From Actinomadura luteofluorescens (lineage in GTDB: Bacteria > Actinomycetota > Actinomycetes > Streptosporangiales > Streptosporangiaceae): a DNA stretch of 64,000 nt. Each line of letters starts with the position of its first letter. The first letter of the stretch is position 1. The stretch covers positions 6,076,001 through 6,140,000 of the forward strand of contig NZ_JACCBA010000001.1 of assembly GCF_013409365.1 (NCBI RefSeq). The letters are read 5' to 3'. The position numbers and the translations under genes were made by a program. The notes under the pieces were generated by a model. It saw only the letters and a program-made list of their open reading frames with translations. It ran no database searches and was not told the DNA's origin. Positions 60,853-64,000 of this stretch are shown here, one piece after another.

Positions 60853-60860
60853 GGAGCCGG

Positions 60861-61682
60861 TCAGCGGAAGTCGTCGGCGTGGTCGGCGGCCCACTCCTTG
60901 AACGTCCGGCCCGGGCGGCCGGTGATCCGCTCGACCTCCCCGGTCGGCGCGAACGGGTGGTCGACGGCGCGGGCGCGCAGCCCGAGCAGGACGTCCACCA
61001 GGCCCTCGCGCATGTAGGGGCGGCCGAGCATCTCCTCCCGCGCCCGCTCGGGAGCGACCTCCTCGAACCGCGCCGGGCGGCCGGACGCCTCCCCGATGAG
61101 TCCGACCATCTCTGGATGGGTGAGCAACTCGGGGCCGGACAGCACCGGCCTGGCGCCGACCAGGGCATCGGTGAGCAGGGCCTTCGCCGCCACGGCCGCG
61201 ATGTCGCGCTCGTGGATCGGCGTGCTGCGCGCGGCCGCGTACGGCTCGCGGACGGGCTCGCCGGCGCGGATCGCCTCGCGCCATCCCAGCGCGTTGGAGG
61301 CGAACTCGCCGGGACGCGTGAACGTCCACTCCATCCCGGTCGCCTCGATCGCCCGTTCGATGTCGAGGTGGTGCGCCGCCAGCGTGTTGGACGGGTCGTC
61401 GTCCAGCGCGGCGGCGGACGACAGCATGACCACGCGCCGGACGCCGTGGTCGACGGCGCGGGTGAGCAGGTCGCCGAGGCCGTTCCAGAACACGGCCGGG
61501 TTGAGGAAGAGCGACGTGACGCCGTCCAGCGGCATCTCGTCGGTGCGGGCGACCTGCGCCTCGCTGGGCAGGTTCGCGGTGGCGGGGTCCCGGGTCAGCG
61601 CGCGGACGGCGGCGCCCGCGGTGAGCAGTTCGCCGACGAGATGGCGCCCGACGTTGCCGGTCGCTCCGGTTACGAGGATCAT
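60861..61682 (-). CDS. NAD(P)-binding NmrA/SDR-like oxidoreductase
   Basis: 273 aa atypical short-chain reductase. MILVTGATGNVGRHLVGELL is the Rossmann start; RRVVMLSSAAALDDD and WTFTRPGEFASNALGW follow, with no YxxxK. Relatives are quinone/NADPH sensors or reductases. The ATG at 61682 begins MILVTG; 12 more codons are open upstream. Divergent from the TetR gene, hence its likely target. Confidence 0.85.
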   Translation of the reverse strand: MILVTGATGNVGRHLVGELLTAGAAVRALTRDPATANLPSEAQVARTDEMPLDGVTSLFLNPAVFWNGLGDLLTRAVDHGVRRVVMLSSAAALDDDPSNTLAAHHLDIERAIEATGMEWTFTRPGEFASNALGWREAIRAGEPVREPYAAARSTPIHERDIAAVAAKALLTDALVGARPVLSGPELLTHPEMVGLIGEASGRPARFEEVAPERAREEMLGRPYMREGLVDVLLGLRARAVDHPFAPTGEVERITGRPGRTFKEWAADHADDFR

Positions 61683-61692
61683 GCGGCCCAGC

Positions 61693-61735
61693 TTCAACCA
61701 GATGGATGAAGTTGTCAAACAGCCGGATGGTTGAA
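61693..61735. promoter_or_regulatory. Divergent promoter and operator (TTCAACCA / TGGTTGAA)
   Basis: 8-bp inverted arms at 61693-61700 and 61728-61735 in the divergent gap. They enclose TTGACA on the minus strand (61712-61717). Probable TetR site. Confidence 0.5.
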
Positions 61736-61765
61736 CCCATCAGTAGCGCGGCTACCATGGGCGAC

Positions 61766-62452
61766 GTGACGGAACCGACGAAACGGCCGGCGACGAAGCA
61801 GGCACGGCGCGCCCCCGCCCCCGACGAGCGCACGCTCGATGCCGAGCGGTCGCGGCGCCTGCTGCTGGACGCCGCGCTGGAGGAGTTCTCGGCCAAGGGC
61901 TACGCGGGCGCCCGCGTCCAGGACATCGCCGACCGCGCCGGGGTCAACAAACAGCTGATCAACTACTACTTCGGCGGAAAGCAGGGGCTGTACTGCGACC
62001 TCCACCGCCGCTGGCTGGAGCGGGAGGCCGAGTTCAACGACCCGGACGTCCCCTTCGACGAGATCGTGGTCCGGTACCTGGAGCACGCCCTGGCCGACCC
62101 GCGCGGCACCCGGCTGAACGCCTGGCGCGGCCTCACCGAGGACCTGGACGACATCCCGGCCGGTCCCCGAGAGGACCTGTCCGACATCGAGCGCCGCCAG
62201 GCCGCCGGCGAACTGCCCGCCGACCTCGACCCGGCCGCGATCATGTTCGCCGTGATGGCGCTGGTGTCGGCGCCGGTCACCAAGCCGCTCGCCGTCCGCC
62301 ACGTCTTCGGGATGGACCCGCGGTCACCCGAGTTCCAGGAGCACTACACCGAGCAGCTCCGCAGCATCGTCCGACGGCTGACGACTAGTTCTTCCACCAC
62401 TGGAACAGGTAGTGGCCCAGCTCGATCGGGAAGTGGTCGACCGACCCGTTGA
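61766..62452 (+). CDS. TetR-family transcriptional regulator
   Basis: 228 aa. The helix-turn-helix is LLLDAALEEFSAKGYAGARV with QDIADRAGVNKQLINYYFGG. TTGAAC (61731) and TACCAT, 16 bases apart, place transcription start at or beside GTG 61766, so a leaderless GTG start is preferred over ATG 61757. The C-terminal 25 residues (SSSTTGTGSGPARSGSG) are low complexity and lie over the end of the convergent protease gene. Probably represses the divergent NmrA-like gene. Confidence 0.88.
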   Translation: MTEPTKRPATKQARRAPAPDERTLDAERSRRLLLDAALEEFSAKGYAGARVQDIADRAGVNKQLINYYFGGKQGLYCDLHRRWLEREAEFNDPDVPFDEIVVRYLEHALADPRGTRLNAWRGLTEDLDDIPAGPREDLSDIERRQAAGELPADLDPAAIMFAVMALVSAPVTKPLAVRHVFGMDPRSPEFQEHYTEQLRSIVRRLTTSSSTTGTGSGPARSGSGRPTR

Positions 62453-63206
62453 CCCGGAACGGGAACTCGCCGAGGCCGATCGCGTCGGTGAGGTAGTAGA
62501 TGACGTTGAAGAAGCCCTGGTTGATCGGGCCCAGCCACAGCAGCGCGATCAGGATGAGGAACGCGTAGCCGCCGTAGGCGTTCGCCTGGTCCGCCAGGCG
62601 GCGCGGCAGGTACGGCTCGACGATCCCGAAGCCGTCCAGGCCGGGGATCGGCAGCAGGTTCAGGATCGTCGCGGTGACCTGGAGGAACGCCAGGAACGCC
62701 AGCCCCGACCAGAACAGCGCGTGGTCGGCGTCGGCGAAGTTCTTGAAGATCACCGCGAGCATGACGGCGAACAGCGCGTTCGACAGCGGGCCCGCCGCCG
62801 AGATCAGGCTGTGCCGCAGCCGGCCCTGGATCACGTGCCGGTCGATCCACACCGCCCCGCCCGGCAGGCCGATGCCGCCGAGCACGATGAACACCACGGG
62901 GATGAGGAAGCTCAGCGTGACGTCGGAGTACTTCAGCGGGTTCAGCGTGAGGTAGCCCTTGGCGGCGACGCTGCGATCGCCCGACCGGAAGGCCATGTAC
63001 GCGTGCCCGAACTCGTGCAGGGACAGCGACAGGACCCACGCCGCGATCACGAACCCGAACAGCGCGACACGACCTGGCCTGTCCAGGATCGTCCCGTACC
63101 GCCAGGCGATCAGGCCGCACAGGACGGTCGCCGCCACGACCGCCAGGAACACCGGACTCGGCCGGACGGCCGCGCCTCCCCGCGCCTCGCGCGCAGTGCC
63201 ATTCAT
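62385..63206 (-). CDS. Site-2 protease family (M50) membrane metalloprotease
   Basis: 273 aa with about six membrane helices. Zinc motif HEFGH (LSLSLHEFGHAYMAF) and the third ligand in LNLLPIPGLDGFG. This minimal, domain-poor class (FtsH-independent, no PDZ) is common in actinomycetes as 'site-2 protease family' proteins of unknown substrate. Its 3' end overlaps the convergent TetR gene by 68 bases. Confidence 0.9.
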   Translation of the reverse strand: MNGTAREARGGAAVRPSPVFLAVVAATVLCGLIAWRYGTILDRPGRVALFGFVIAAWVLSLSLHEFGHAYMAFRSGDRSVAAKGYLTLNPLKYSDVTLSFLIPVVFIVLGGIGLPGGAVWIDRHVIQGRLRHSLISAAGPLSNALFAVMLAVIFKNFADADHALFWSGLAFLAFLQVTATILNLLPIPGLDGFGIVEPYLPRRLADQANAYGGYAFLILIALLWLGPINQGFFNVIYYLTDAIGLGEFPFRVNGSVDHFPIELGHYLFQWWKN

Positions 63207-63258
63207 CGTTCCCGGCCCTTCCCGCCGCGCGGTCCGCGCGGCGTCCCGTCCCAGGTCC

Positions 63259-63867
63259 TCATGCGGAGGCCGTCCGCCCGGACGCCGGCGCCGCGATGAC
63301 CGGCACGACGTAGGTGCGCAGGAAGCGGCGCAGCCCGTCGTCGTCCCGGTCCCGGTCCATGACGATCAGCGAGGTGATGATGCGGAAGAGGAACTCGACC
63401 GTCCCCTCCACCTCGATGTCGGCGCGCAGCGTCCGCTGCCGCTGCGCCTGCTCGAAATGGGGCCGCACGTACTCGCAGCACAGCGCGAGCACGTGCTCGG
63501 CCGCCCCCGCCACCGCCGCCTGCATGTGCCCCGCCGCCTCCGGGACGAGGAAGTGCGCGATCGCCGGCTCCTCGCGGACGAAGGTCACCGCGTCCAGCGT
63601 CCCCTCGACGATCGCCTCCGAGACCGACCGCTCCCGGCGCAGCCGCTCGGCGAGCCGGTCCAGGAACCGCCGCAGGTCGCGCACCACCACGGCGAGGATC
63701 AGTTCGTCCCGCCCGCCGGTGACGCTGCGGTACACGGTCGCCCGCGACAGCTTCGCGGCGGCGGCGATGTCCTCCACCGTGGTCTTGGCCACGCCGAAAC
63801 GGCCGAAGCACGCTTCGGCCGCGTCGATGATGCGCTCGCGCGTGGCGTCGCCGGTGACCGGGGGCAT
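63259..63867 (-). CDS. TetR-family transcriptional regulator
   Basis: 202 aa. The helix-turn-helix is RIIDAAEACFGRFGVAKTTV with EDIAAAAKLSRATVYRSVTG. The ligand domain is helical (FLDRLAERLRRERSVSEAIV; FLFRIITSLIVMDRDRDD). It lies 31 bases before the following gene's region (63899), same direction; target unknown. ATG 63867. Confidence 0.9.
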   Translation of the reverse strand: MPPVTGDATRERIIDAAEACFGRFGVAKTTVEDIAAAAKLSRATVYRSVTGGRDELILAVVVRDLRRFLDRLAERLRRERSVSEAIVEGTLDAVTFVREEPAIAHFLVPEAAGHMQAAVAGAAEHVLALCCEYVRPHFEQAQRQRTLRADIEVEGTVEFLFRIITSLIVMDRDRDDDGLRRFLRTYVVPVIAAPASGRTASA

Positions 63868-63898
63868 GACCCGAACATTACCGGCCGCCGGTCGGCGC

Positions 63899-64000
63899 TC
63901 AGTCCAGCGTGTACTCCAGCGCCCAGGTGTGCCCGCCGTCCTCGGTGACGGAGATCTGCCCGACGCCGCGGATCCCGGCGAGCTCCCCCGTCCCCGAGGT
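63899..64000 (-). CDS. DUF3224-like protein, C-terminal part (cut by window edge)
   Basis: The last 33 residues (GTGELAGIRGVGQISVTEDG, then GHTWALEYTLD) match the end of DUF3224 proteins, small beta-barrel proteins of unknown function. The gene continues past 64000 and would be followed by the TetR gene at 63867 in the same operon. Confidence 0.6.
   Translation of the reverse strand, partial: TSGTGELAGIRGVGQISVTEDGGHTWALEYTLD

Overview
The window is very GC-rich, uses many GTG and TTG starts, and carries the gene order lysA-hom-thrC-thrB-rho-rpmE-prfA-prmC-tsaC-(insertion)-wecA-atp operon-DUF2550-(insertion)-cobalamin adenosyltransferase. This is the block known in Mycobacterium tuberculosis as about Rv1292 to Rv1314c. 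The protein families fit a Streptosporangiales-type actinomycete, with Actinomadura or another Thermomonosporaceae as my best guess by inference.

Region 1-6.9 kb holds the end of an aldehyde dehydrogenase, a homodimeric-type 2-oxoacid dehydrogenase E1, a VOC protein, a membrane-anchored PP2C/SpoIIE phosphatase, a small pseudogene, and some small or hypothetical genes. Region 6.9-13.5 kb is an integrated element. A 42-bp copy of the 3' part of a tRNA-Arg(CCG) gene (6894-6935) matches the intact tRNA at 13447-13518. Between the copies lie an excisionase-like gene, a tyrosine integrase, gene wreckage, and one strikingly less GC-rich 677-aa cargo gene with an R-N-x3-H motif like that of HEPN ribonucleases.

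Region 13.6-27.9 kb is conserved housekeeping: threonine/lysine synthesis, Rho, L31, RF1 and its methylase, and tRNA threonylcarbamoylation. A LuxR-type two-component system interrupts it. Region 27.9-38.2 kb is a lineage-specific insertion between tsaC and wecA. It carries an ABC exporter, a secreted Lys/Trp-rich peptide, a two-component system whose kinase has a duplicated degenerate second half, a BTAD regulator, and an ECF sigma factor with a frameshifted membrane partner. Two secreted or lipid-anchored proteins complete it.

Region 38.2-48 kb is wecA and the full F1Fo ATP synthase operon (atpI-like, atpZ-like, B, E, F, H, A, G, D, C). Region 48-64 kb is accessory: a secreted M28 peptidase, a DUF4913 orphan, a DUF4097 lipoprotein, PduO, a GMC oxidoreductase, a DUF6745-like pair, and an aldehyde dehydrogenase beside a frameshifted carotenoid oxygenase. 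It continues with PadR and TetR regulators with their divergent targets, a site-2 protease and a DUF3224 fragment.

The observations I rate highest are the HEPN-motif cargo gene of the tRNA-Arg element and the cationic secreted peptide with a self-sequestering Shine-Dalgarno. Next come a structured dispersed repeat present at 24.3 kb and twice at 54 kb, and a palindrome (GGTGGGG-TTAG-CCCCACC) shared by the 22-kb two-component system and the DUF4097 gene at 51 kb. All domain calls come from reading the translated sequence; no database search was run.
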